The notes under the pieces were generated by a model. The model saw nothing but the letters and a program-made list of their open reading frames with translations. It was not told where the DNA came from and did not search any database. Source: Bin5 sp965221145 (lineage in GTDB: Bacteria; Chloroflexota; Anaerolineae; Caldilineales; Caldilineaceae). From it: DNA of 64,000 nucleotides. Made by a program: the position numbers and the translations under genes. The DNA lies in contig OZ244877.1 of NCBI GenBank assembly GCA_965221145.1, forward strand, positions 4,712,001-4,776,000. The letters run 5' to 3'. The first letter of the stretch is position 1; the number at the start of each line of letters is the position of its first letter. Shown here in pieces: positions 17,981 to 26,055 of this stretch.

Positions 17981-19333
17981 ATGGAAGAAAAAACAGCTAC
18001 AGCGCTCTCTCTGCCGACAGATTTCAGCGCCCGGCGGCGGAATTCTACAGAAAAAAGAGTTCAGCAGATCGTTGAACAGTTGGAGGATAAGCGCAACCTC
18101 CTCGTCCTGATGCACAACGACCCGGACCCAGACGCAATCGCCAGCGCACGGGCATTGGAAGAACTTTTGCGTGTCCACGCTCCCGCCACGAGCGTCACGC
18201 TGGGGCATGGCGGCATAATCGGGCGCGCCGAAAACCGCACCATGGCCGGTCTCATCATTCCCCACGGGGTTCGCATCCCACAAAGAACCGCCGCCGAGGG
18301 GATCAGCGAATATGACAGTGTCATTCTGGTCGATACCCAACCCAGCGCCGCCAATCATCTGCTCTGGAGCACCGAATACCCGCGCGAAGAGGTGCTGGCC
18401 GCCATCGATCATCATCCACCACGGCGCAGCCAGCTTCGAGCCAAGGTTCACGACGTGCGCCCGGAGGTAGGCGCGTCCGCCACGATCCTGTGCGAATATC
18501 TGGCCGTCGCCGACGTGCCGGTTGACGCCCAACTGGCAACCGCCCTCTTCTACGGAATCAAGTCCGATACCCTCGGCCTGAGTCGTCATACGTCGGACCT
18601 GGATATTTGGGCCTACTCGACCCTGCGCCATCTGATCAAGACGGACCTGCTCAACCGTATCGAACATGTGCAGCTTCCCCGGACATACTTCCGCAGCATC
18701 AGCGATGCGCTGGCCAACACGACGATCTACTCCGTCAGCGCCCCGCCCACAGTCGACGACGAGAGCGATGACGACGAAGTGGAAGACGTCCATGATCCGG
18801 ACCACCCCGATAGTTACAGGTCGGACCTTCAGCGTTTCGATCTCGATATCTTCGCACTCTCACGCATGCTTGCGCCCGGCAAGCCGGACTCCTCTTCGTC
18901 GCTTTCACAGGACCAGTCTGATGAATCGGATGAAGATGGCGACGACCCGGAAACGTCCGCCGATATGGCTGGCGATATCGCCGTCAGCCTGCTTTTTGAT
19001 ATGCAAAGACCGGATATGGCCGCAGAGGTGGCGGATCTGCTGATGCGCATGGAGAACCTCTCTTGGGTTATCTGTCTGGGCATCTACGAAGACCTGGGCG
19101 TGATGTCCGTGCGCGCCGCTGATTCGAATGCCAGGGCCGGTCGGCTTGTGCGGATCATTGCCGGCAGAAACGGCACCGCCGGCGGCCACAATACAATAGC
19201 GGGCGGACGCATCCACCTTCCCAATAAGACGCCGGCAGAACGGATTGCCGAGTTGCACGCGCTGGTGCCCCGCTTTCTCAAAGAACTGGGCGCGGCCGAC
19301 GACATGGGCGTCCCGCTGCTGGAGGCAAAGTGA
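17981..19333 (+). CDS. DHH family phosphoesterase
   Basis: The product is 450 aa from the ATG at 17981; the frame is open upstream but runs through a repeat. DHH motifs are MHNDPDPDAIASA (about 45), VDTQPSA (about 118) and AIDHHPPRR (about 140). A DHHA1-like C-terminus has GRNGTAGGHNTIAGGRIHLP (about 392-411). This is the layout of NrnA/RecJ-like nucleases and phosphatases acting on nanoRNA or cyclic-dinucleotide products. A strongly acidic, Ser/Asp-rich linker (about residues 256-330, such as DDESDDDEVEDVHDPDHPD) splits the core and is unusual for the family. It is followed 19 bp later by the HigA-like gene. Confidence 0.9.
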   Translation: MEEKTATALSLPTDFSARRRNSTEKRVQQIVEQLEDKRNLLVLMHNDPDPDAIASARALEELLRVHAPATSVTLGHGGIIGRAENRTMAGLIIPHGVRIPQRTAAEGISEYDSVILVDTQPSAANHLLWSTEYPREEVLAAIDHHPPRRSQLRAKVHDVRPEVGASATILCEYLAVADVPVDAQLATALFYGIKSDTLGLSRHTSDLDIWAYSTLRHLIKTDLLNRIEHVQLPRTYFRSISDALANTTIYSVSAPPTVDDESDDDEVEDVHDPDHPDSYRSDLQRFDLDIFALSRMLAPGKPDSSSSLSQDQSDESDEDGDDPETSADMAGDIAVSLLFDMQRPDMAAEVADLLMRMENLSWVICLGIYEDLGVMSVRAADSNARAGRLVRIIAGRNGTAGGHNTIAGGRIHLPNKTPAERIAELHALVPRFLKELGAADDMGVPLLEAK

Positions 19334-19352
19334 GAAAGGAAGGAAGCCAGGA

Positions 19353-19658
19353 ATGACTACAGCCAGGAATCAGTATGCCCCTGATGCCGTTATCTCTACC
19401 GAACAGGTGCTAAAGGGGTATATGGAAGACATGGGCCTTTCACAACGCGACCTTGCCGAAAAATGCGGCTATTCCACCGAGTTTGTCAACAAGATCATCA
19501 GTGGCGAAGCGCGTATCGACCAGGGCATTGCCAACCAGCTCGAACAGTCTCTAGGACTAAAAGCCTACATCTGGCTCGGCATTGAACGAAAGTATCAAGA
19601 CTCTCTTGCTCGTGGCGCGCTCGACCAGAAAGACGTGTTGGCAGTGGCCGACCAGTAA
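19353..19658 (+). CDS. HigA-like XRE-family HTH protein
   Basis: The product is 101 aa from the ATG at 19353, with AGGAAGCCAGG upstream. The helix-turn-helix is MGLSQRDLAEKCGYSTEFVN (about 28-47), followed by KIISGEARID and the family LEQSLGLKAYIWLGIERKYQ. The fold and length fit HigA/VapI antitoxins that act with HigB toxins, but no HigB-like gene is adjacent. It may be an orphan regulator. The protein ends earlier than many HigA homologues, which have longer C-terminal tails. The 217 bp downstream contain no obvious gene. Confidence 0.85.
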   Translation: MTTARNQYAPDAVISTEQVLKGYMEDMGLSQRDLAEKCGYSTEFVNKIISGEARIDQGIANQLEQSLGLKAYIWLGIERKYQDSLARGALDQKDVLAVADQ

Positions 19659-19875
19659 GCGCAATTGCAAGACGCAGAACAACTCACCGCCAGTCCACGC
19701 GTTCATCATGGCAATCTCCGAACTGCGAGAACGACAGTTCAGACACAGACATTGCCCTCACCACGTACTTTGTGACCACTACCCTATTCTTTTGTGACTG
19801 CACTCGATTCGAATGCAGGACGATGCTGAAAACGCAAGACTGACGACCAAATAGTGCAGTGCAAGGAGGCTTTCG

Positions 19876-20178
19876 ATGCCGATCAGCGCCCCATCGCTAG
19901 GGGATGAGGAAGACCGCCGCGATCCCCGCTTTCAGGATGACGAGTTGTACGAGTCCGAATGTCTGGAGTTCCCGGAACTGACGCCCTACCAGGCCGAAAC
20001 CGTGCTCAAAAGGCTGGGAGCCGGTGTGGTCGAGAAGCTGGCGCTGGTTGAGGGCATCGGCTGGCAGGCGCGCATCGAGCCGGTCCAACGCGGCGTGACG
20101 ATCCACTTCCGCGCCCACGATGAACTGATCGATGACCTGCTGCGCCGATTCGAACAGCAGGCAGAACGAGAAGCGTGA
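19876..20178 (+). CDS. Small protein of unknown function upstream of mvaD
   Basis: The product is 100 aa, acidic, with an AAGGAGG site before the ATG. I do not recognise a family. The N-terminal 35 residues are charged and probably disordered (GDEEDRRDPRFQDDELYESE). The rest is a compact alpha/beta segment (LTPYQAETVLKRLGAG... and HFRAHDELIDDLLRRFEQQ). Its stop overlaps the GTG start of mvaD (GTGA), so it is co-translated with the decarboxylase. Confidence 0.7.
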   Translation: MPISAPSLGDEEDRRDPRFQDDELYESECLEFPELTPYQAETVLKRLGAGVVEKLALVEGIGWQARIEPVQRGVTIHFRAHDELIDDLLRRFEQQAEREA

Positions 20179-21251
20179 CTGTTCAATGCGCTCCCACCTC
20201 GTCATATGAGCGCAAGGCCTCCTGCCGCGTCGGCAGCAACATCGCATTCATCAAGTACTGGGGCGTTGCCGACTCCTCTTTGAATCTCCCGCTCAGCAAC
20301 TCGATCAGCATGACCCTGGCCGACGCGCATACAACCACGACCGTCGCCTGGGATGACAGCGCTAACCTTTCAACAGACACGATTATTATTGACGGCGCTC
20401 AACTCCAGGGCGCGCCCGCAGAGCGCATCGTCGCCCACCTCGACCGGCTGCGCAACCTCGCAGGCGTCTCCCACACGGCGCGCGTTGTCAGCAAGAACAA
20501 CTTTCCCATGGCCTCCGGCATCGCCAGTTCGGCCAGCGGTTTCGCCGCGCTCACCGTCGCAGCGTCGGCCGCGCTCGATCTGCGATTGGACGCCACCCAA
20601 CTCTCCGCGGTCGCCCGGCAGGCGAGTGGTTCGGCCAGTCGCAGCCTGTTCGGCGGCTTTGTCGAATGGGAGCGCGGCTGGGGGGAAAGAGAGAGAGAAG
20701 GGCAGTCACTCCCCACTCCTCACTCCTCACTTCTCGATTCTCGCAGTGTGGCCCATCAGCTGCACGATGAAAACCATTGGGCGCTGCGGGATGTCATCGC
20801 CATCGTCAGCGCCAGCGCCAAACAGGTCAGCAGTAGCAGCGGTCACCGTCTGGCCGCGACAAGCCCCTTCACCGCGGCCCGCACCCAGTGCGTCAGCGAC
20901 TGGCTGGCAACCGTGCGCCGCGCCATCGCCGCGCGCGACTTTTCCCTGCTCGGCCCCGTATTGGAACTAGACGCGCTCGCCATGCACGGGGTAATGATGA
21001 CCAGCACACCCAGTTTACTGTATTGGCAGCCCGGCACGTTGGACGTTCTACACGCGGTGCGGCGCTGGCGTGAGGAGGATGGCCTGCCGGCCTACTTCAC
21101 AATCGACGCCGGGCCGAACGTGCATCTGATCTGTGAGGCGGACACCGCGCCGGCGGTCGAACAGCGATTGCGTACGCTGCCGGCCGTGCGCCAGGTCCTC
21201 TCCAGCCGCCCCGGCCCCGGTCCCCGGCTTCTGGATGAGCATCTATTCTGA
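20175..21251 (+). CDS. mvaD: Diphosphomevalonate decarboxylase (GHMP kinase family)
   Basis: The product is 358 aa. The GTG start overlaps the previous stop. Family motifs: AFIKYWGVAD (about 24-33), PLSNSISMTL (about 39-48), the phosphate-binding loop PMASGIASSASGFAALTVAA (about 111-130), SGSASRSLFGGFVEW and the catalytic TIDAGPNVHLIC near the C-terminus. The enzyme decarboxylates mevalonate diphosphate (or mevalonate 5-phosphate in the alternative route) to the isoprenoid precursor. Residues about 169-191 (GERERE GQSLPTPHSSLLDS) are extra compared with the family and are encoded by a CT-rich tract like those in nearby spacers. No other mevalonate genes are close. Confidence 0.9.
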   Translation: MTVQCAPTSSYERKASCRVGSNIAFIKYWGVADSSLNLPLSNSISMTLADAHTTTTVAWDDSANLSTDTIIIDGAQLQGAPAERIVAHLDRLRNLAGVSHTARVVSKNNFPMASGIASSASGFAALTVAASAALDLRLDATQLSAVARQASGSASRSLFGGFVEWERGWGEREREGQSLPTPHSSLLDSRSVAHQLHDENHWALRDVIAIVSASAKQVSSSSGHRLAATSPFTAARTQCVSDWLATVRRAIAARDFSLLGPVLELDALAMHGVMMTSTPSLLYWQPGTLDVLHAVRRWREEDGLPAYFTIDAGPNVHLICEADTAPAVEQRLRTLPAVRQVLSSRPGPGPRLLDEHLF

Positions 21252-21270
21252 ATAACCAGGAGAGAAAATT

Positions 21271-21966
21271 ATGCCCAAACTCCCCGGCGGCGCGCTTGCC
21301 CGGCGCCCGCTTCATTTCATCTGGATTGCCGACTGCTCCGGATCGATGGGCCACGGCGGCAAGATTCAGTCCCTCAACAACGCCATCCGCGAAGCGCTGC
21401 CGCACATGCAGCAGGCCGCGGCCGAAAATCCCAACGCCGAAGTGATGGTGCGCGCCGTGAAATTCTCCAGCGGTGCCAATTGGCACGTAGCCGGCGCTGT
21501 GCAGGTCGATCAGTTCCGCTGGGATGATCTGGAGGCCAACGGCGTGACCGATATGGGCAAGGCCCTGCAGCTGGTCGCCGAGCAACTCGATCCCGCGGTG
21601 ATGCCCCAGCGGGCGCTGCCTCCGGTCCTCGTTCTCATCTCCGACGGCAAGCCCACCGACGATGTCAGCGCCGGTCTGCGCACCCTGATGGATCAACCCT
21701 GGGGTAAGAAGGCCGTGCGTATCGCCATCGCCATCGGCGACGACGCCGACCACACCGTCCTGCAACGCTTCATCGGCCACCCGGAACTGGAGCCGCTGCG
21801 GGCCAACAACGCCGAAAGCCTGGTCAAGTTCATCAAATGGGTATCGACGGCTGTCCTCAAGTCGGCCTCCTCGCCGGCCAGCCAGGCATCGGAACCGGAC
21901 AAGGACACAAATGTGCCCCTGCCGCCACCGCCGGACCCGGATGTCACGGTCAATGATGTCTGGTAA
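21271..21966 (+). CDS. VWA domain protein of a TerY-P-type triad
   Basis: The product is 231 aa. AGGAGAG precedes the ATG. A von Willebrand A domain has the MIDAS motif IADCSGSMG (about 18-26), a Thr in NGVTDMGKAL and an Asp in LISDGKPTDD. The C-terminus is a proline-rich tail (PLPPPPDPD). It reads directly into a PP2C phosphatase gene and then a protein kinase gene. This VWA-phosphatase-kinase order is known from the literature as the TerY-P (TerY-phosphorylation) triad associated with tellurite/stress systems. The VWA protein is thought to be the platform or phosphorylation target. Confidence 0.9.
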   Translation: MPKLPGGALARRPLHFIWIADCSGSMGHGGKIQSLNNAIREALPHMQQAAAENPNAEVMVRAVKFSSGANWHVAGAVQVDQFRWDDLEANGVTDMGKALQLVAEQLDPAVMPQRALPPVLVLISDGKPTDDVSAGLRTLMDQPWGKKAVRIAIAIGDDADHTVLQRFIGHPELEPLRANNAESLVKFIKWVSTAVLKSASSPASQASEPDKDTNVPLPPPPDPDVTVNDVW

Positions 21967-22942
21967 TGGCGCAGGCGTTGACGATAGCAAGGGGCCGACG
22001 CCGTCGCCCGGCATGATGCCCGCCCAGGAGAGCAGCGACCCAACCCCGTCGTGCTGCACGAACGACGTCTGCGGCTGGCAGGTGGTGAGCGCATCGGTGC
22101 GCGGCGTCCTCCATAAGCACAGCGGCGCGCCCAATCAGGACGCGCTCAGTTGGTGGTCGGCCGAGGGGGAAAAGGCGCTCGCTGTGCTGTGCGTAGCCGA
22201 CGGTCACGGCGGCAGCGAGTACACGCACAGCCATATAGGTGCCCGCCGCGCAGTGGAAAATGCCCAGATGCTGCTGGTGAGTGAAGTGCTGCCCCGCATC
22301 CTGGACGGCAGCGCGCTGACCGATTTGGCCCAGTTCAGACGACACCTCAGCCAACAGCTGCCAAAAGACCTTGTAAACCGATGGCGGGAATCGATCTTCG
22401 AGCACGCCGCCGACGAGGAGACAGCGCGCGCGGACGCCCCCCGGGCGCGCGAAACGGTAGCGCATCGCACCTCTGCACAGCCGGATGTTCCGGTTGAGCG
22501 GCGCTACGGCGCTACCCTTCTGGCCACCCTCCTTACCCCGGAATTGCATCTCTACATCCAATTGGGGGACGGCGACATTCTGACCGTCTCGCAAGAAGGT
22601 GAGGTGGCGCGCCCCCCTTTCCCCGCGGACAGTCAACTCATCGCCAATTACACCACCTCCCTCTGTTCGAAAGAGGCCTGGCGTTTCGTGCGCATCCATT
22701 TCCAGCCGATTGTCGAAAAGCCGCCGGCCCTCGTGATGCTCGCGACCGATGGCTATGCAAACTCCTTCGCCGATAACGCCGCTTTCGAACAGGTGGCAAA
22801 GGACATCTACGGCAACATCCAACAGGACGGCCCCGCAACGGTCGCCGACCTTCTGCCCGGTTGGCTCAGGGAGACATCCGAGGCCGGCAGCGGGGACGAC
22901 ATCTCCGTCGTCATCTCTGCCGAAGCGGGTCGGCTGAGGTAG
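21953..22942 (+). CDS. PP2C-like protein phosphatase of the triad
   Basis: About 329 aa from the ATG at 21953 (a second ATG at 21956); it overlaps the VWA gene by 14 bp. PP2C motifs: ASVRGVLHKHSGAPNQDAL (about 46-64), VLCVADGHGGSEYTHSHIGA (metal-binding DGHGG), GATLLATLLT, YIQLGDGDILTVS, MLATDGYANSF and SGDDISVVI. These supply the metal-binding Asp residues. It should dephosphorylate targets of the adjacent kinase. A linker around residue 170 (REVAHRT-like, from GAAACGGTAGCGCATCGCAC) carries a short palindromic 22-mer found in other genes here. It is followed by a 186-bp spacer. Confidence 0.9.
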   Translation: MMSGNGAGVDDSKGPTPSPGMMPAQESSDPTPSCCTNDVCGWQVVSASVRGVLHKHSGAPNQDALSWWSAEGEKALAVLCVADGHGGSEYTHSHIGARRAVENAQMLLVSEVLPRILDGSALTDLAQFRRHLSQQLPKDLVNRWRESIFEHAADEETARADAPRARETVAHRTSAQPDVPVERRYGATLLATLLTPELHLYIQLGDGDILTVSQEGEVARPPFPADSQLIANYTTSLCSKEAWRFVRIHFQPIVEKPPALVMLATDGYANSFADNAAFEQVAKDIYGNIQQDGPATVADLLPGWLRETSEAGSGDDISVVISAEAGRLR

Positions 22943-23128
22943 TCGATTGGGGTCGCGCCGTACATCTCAGCGATCTGAAAGCGAGCGCGCAAACCGATCT
23001 TAGGAAGCACCCGGATGCAATTTCTTGCACGCATTGAACATGCACTGGACGCATGGTAAACTGAAACCACGCCCAGCCCTGTTGAGAACCGAGCCATACT
23101 CTTTATCCTCTGATTCCGCTACCGCAAG

Positions 23129-24466
23129 ATGAACCAACTGCTGAACTCTGGCGAAAAAGTGCAGATGTTGCCCACCGAACAGTCCTACGAAGTCGGGGCG
23201 TTCCTTGGCGGAGGCGGCCAAGGCGAAGTCTATCGCGCCCAATTGGTGGACGGCCAAGGCGCAGGCTTGTCGGTGGCCCTGAAATGGTTCTTCCCCCACT
23301 ACCTGCGCCAAGATCCGGACCTGCGCGCACGGCTGGAGCGCGCAGTCGACACCGGCCCCCCTAGCGACCGCTTTCTCTGGCCGCAGGAGTTAGTCCAGAC
23401 CGCAAATCGGCCTGGCTTTGGATATGTCATGCCGCTGCGGGATGACCGCTTCGTCGGCATCACCGATCTGGTGACGCGCCGCGCGCAGCCGACCTGGCGC
23501 GCGCTGGTGACAGCCGGTTTCGAGTTGGCGCATAGCTATCTGCAACTCCACGCCAAAGGACTCTGCTATCGCGACATCTCATTCGGCAATCTCTTTTTCG
23601 ATCCCGAAAGCGGAGAGGTGCGCATCTGTGACAACGACAATGTGAGTGTGGACGGTCAGGGCGGGGCGATCGGCGGCACGGCCCGCTTTATGGCCCCGGA
23701 GATCGTGCGCGGCGAGGCCGGCCCCAGCATCCAGACCGATCTCTTCTCGCTGGCCGTCCTGCTTTTTTACATGCTTGTCAACCATCACCCGCTCGAGGGA
23801 GCCAGAGAGGCGCAGATCCGCTGCTTCGATCTACCGGCCATGACCCGCTTGTACGGAACCGATCCGCTCTTCATTTTCGACGCCACCGACAGCGGCAATC
23901 GCCCTTTGCCCGGCCACCATGACAATGCGCTGGCTCTGTGGCCGCTCTACCCCGGCTTTGTGCGGGCGCTCTTCACGCGCGCCTTTGGCGACGGGCTGCG
24001 CGACGCCCACAGCCGGGTGCGGGAAAGCGAATGGCGCAGCGACCTGATCCGCCTGCGAGATTCGATTTTCCATTGCCAGGGCTGCGGCGCCGAGAATTTC
24101 TACGACCTGGCCGCGGTGCGCGCCGCCCAGGGCCGCCCCGCCAACTGCTGGGCCTGCGATTCGGCGCACCGGTTGCCGCCGCGTATGCGTATCGACCGCG
24201 ATGTGGTGATGCTGAACTACAACACCGTGCTCTATGCCCATCACCTGGACGCGGAGCGCAGTTACAGCTTCGATGCGCCGGTCGCCGAAGTCACCCAGCA
24301 CCCACAGAATCCACAGGTCTGGGGTCTGCGCAACCGCTCGGCGCAAAAGTGGGTAAGCCAGGACGCAGGCGGGCAGATCCATGACGTAGAGCCGGGACAG
24401 TCCGTCACCCTCTCGTCGGGCCTGCGTCTTCAGTTCGGCAGCCGCGAAGGAGAAGTGCGCTTCTAG
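23129..24466 (+). CDS. Serine/threonine protein kinase with zinc ribbon, triad kinase
   Basis: The product is 445 aa. The kinase domain covers about 12-290: glycine loop LGGGGQGEVYRA, VALKWF (Lys), catalytic loop YRDISFGNLFF (HRD is YRD) and ICDNDNV where DFG is DND, as in other atypical TerY-P kinases, then ARFMAPEIV. A zinc ribbon follows (CQGCGAE ... CWAC, about 312-337), then an all-beta C-terminal module (about 345-445) ending LSSGLRLQFG. The conserved Asp, Lys and Asn are present, so it is probably active. It is followed by the next gene after 2 bp, so both are co-expressed. Confidence 0.9.
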   Translation: MNQLLNSGEKVQMLPTEQSYEVGAFLGGGGQGEVYRAQLVDGQGAGLSVALKWFFPHYLRQDPDLRARLERAVDTGPPSDRFLWPQELVQTANRPGFGYVMPLRDDRFVGITDLVTRRAQPTWRALVTAGFELAHSYLQLHAKGLCYRDISFGNLFFDPESGEVRICDNDNVSVDGQGGAIGGTARFMAPEIVRGEAGPSIQTDLFSLAVLLFYMLVNHHPLEGAREAQIRCFDLPAMTRLYGTDPLFIFDATDSGNRPLPGHHDNALALWPLYPGFVRALFTRAFGDGLRDAHSRVRESEWRSDLIRLRDSIFHCQGCGAENFYDLAAVRAAQGRPANCWACDSAHRLPPRMRIDRDVVMLNYNTVLYAHHLDAERSYSFDAPVAEVTQHPQNPQVWGLRNRSAQKWVSQDAGGQIHDVEPGQSVTLSSGLRLQFGSREGEVRF

Positions 24467-24468
24467 CG

Positions 24469-26028
24469 ATGCACGCACACCCGCGGCGGACGCTGCGCTG
24501 GCTGTTCGCACAACACGGCCCGGCTCTGCTAGATGATTCCGCGTGTGTGGATGCCCTTCTGGCCGACCTCTGCGGAGAGTTTCACAGAGAACGCTTCCTC
24601 CTCGTCCACGCTCTGCGGGGGCGTGTTGCCACCGAATTGCGACTCTATCCTCAGGGAGACATAGCCCACGAACTTCGGCTTGCTCAACGCCTGCAACAGC
24701 GGTATTGCTTTTCTGCTGAGGCCGCCCATTGGGCGGTCGAGAGTTGGTCCCTTGCCTCAAAAGCAGGGGCAACGACGAAACCAATTGATTTGGAAGCGGC
24801 CCAAACACAGTTCGATACAGCTGTAGAGCGGTACAAAACAGCCAAGGCGCGGCTGAACGAAGCCCAAGGCGGGGTGGATAAAGTCATCGCACAGGGGAAA
24901 ATCGCGCGAACCAAATTGAATGCAACCAAATTTAAGTTTGACGCAGCTGTAGAACAGTACAGAACAGCCGAGGAGCGGTCTGCCGAAGTCCAAGGGGAAG
25001 TGGATAGAGCCATCGCACATTGGAAAATAGCCAAAACCGAATTGGAAGCAGCCCAATCTAAGTTTAACGCAGTTGTAGGGCAGTACAGAAAAGTCGAGGC
25101 GCGGAGTAACGAAGCCCAAGGGGAAGTGGATAAAGCTATCACCCAGGGGGAAATAGCCCGAACCGAATTGGAAGTTGAGAGCCGGCCCTTGGTTCCAGAT
25201 AGCGATCCGCTGAATCCGAATACCCTCCGCGATAGCAAAGGTCTTCAGGATGGCTTGGTGCCGGTTCTGTCCGAAGGCCCTCAGCTCACTCTGCGCCAGT
25301 TGCTCGCAGACTACGGCCCGGCTCTGCTCGACGAACCAGCGCGTGTGGAGGCCCTGCTAGCGGATCGGTGTGGGCCGGATCATAGAGAACGATTTCTTTT
25401 GGTCCACGCACTTCGGGAACGCATTCCTGTAAAACTGCAAACCCAACCCCAGAACGGCGCAGTCTACGGGCGGCAGTTTTCCCAGCAGTTGCAAAAACGC
25501 TACGGCTTTTCTTCTAAGGCCGCCCGGTGGACGATCGAGTGTTGGCTCTTTGCCCTGAAGAGAATTGCTCCGCTGGCGCAAGACCCGACACAGACAGATC
25601 AGCCTTCTAACCGCGAGGAAGAAGCCACGGCAGCCTCAAGTCGCGAGCGCCTTAACCAGGAACTTTTCGAGAACCTGCGCGCACTCCGGGATCGGATAGC
25701 CTCTGAACGAAACGTGCCACACCACGCCATCTTCACCGACGTGACGCTTCACCTAATGGTATACTACAGGCCGCAAAGCCGCGATGAGCTAACCCGGATT
25801 CGGGGCGTGGACGTAGCGAAACTGGAAAAATGGGTCGATGAGTTCCTGGCGGTGATTCGCAACCACGCCCGCTTGCACAATCTAGGCGGCATCCCTGTCG
25901 GACAGCGCGATAGTATCCACAGCGATGAGCGCGACGGTTCGAACCAAGATCGGACAGAACCACCATTGTCCTCCCCCCGCCAAAAGGGATGGCTACGGCG
26001 GCTGCTGGATCAGCTTCGAGTGCGGTAG
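24469..26028 (+). CDS. Two helical-domain repeats, coiled coil and HRDC domain protein
   Basis: The product is 519 aa. Residues 1-95 are a helical domain (LFAQHGPALLDDSACVDALL, then HRERFLLVHALRGRV). Residues about 115-240 are three 42-residue coiled-coil repeats. A second copy of the helical domain lies at about 272-365 (LLADYGPALLDEPARVEALL). The C-terminus (about 393-470) is an HRDC domain (LFENLRALRDRIASERNVPH ... IRGVDVAKLEKW), a nucleic-acid-binding domain of RecQ and RNase D. The same helical domain begins the next gene. Being 2 bp after the kinase, it is probably a triad effector or adaptor linking signalling to DNA or RNA. The helical domain has no function known to me. Confidence 0.85.
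   Translation: MHAHPRRTLRWLFAQHGPALLDDSACVDALLADLCGEFHRERFLLVHALRGRVATELRLYPQGDIAHELRLAQRLQQRYCFSAEAAHWAVESWSLASKAGATTKPIDLEAAQTQFDTAVERYKTAKARLNEAQGGVDKVIAQGKIARTKLNATKFKFDAAVEQYRTAEERSAEVQGEVDRAIAHWKIAKTELEAAQSKFNAVVGQYRKVEARSNEAQGEVDKAITQGEIARTELEVESRPLVPDSDPLNPNTLRDSKGLQDGLVPVLSEGPQLTLRQLLADYGPALLDEPARVEALLADRCGPDHRERFLLVHALRERIPVKLQTQPQNGAVYGRQFSQQLQKRYGFSSKAARWTIECWLFALKRIAPLAQDPTQTDQPSNREEEATAASSRERLNQELFENLRALRDRIASERNVPHHAIFTDVTLHLMVYYRPQSRDELTRIRGVDVAKLEKWVDEFLAVIRNHARLHNLGGIPVGQRDSIHSDERDGSNQDRTEPPLSSPRQKGWLRRLLDQLRVR
24811..25188 (+). repeat. Three tandem 126-bp coding repeats
   Basis: Each unit encodes 42 residues of the pattern F-(D/N)-x-A-V-x-x-Y-(K/R)-x-A-x-x-R ... AQGxVDKxI, continuous with a coiled coil. 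Unit length is constant and the third unit is the most diverged at its end. Confidence 0.85.
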
Positions 26029-26055
26029 CGGCGAAGACGAAACGATCATATAGCG

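Noticed and set aside
22943..23128. Possible gene fragment between PP2C and kinase (minus frame with IGLRARFQIAEMYGATPID)
   Set aside because: Too short and without a start or a recognisable family. It may be a remnant, but I cannot support a call.
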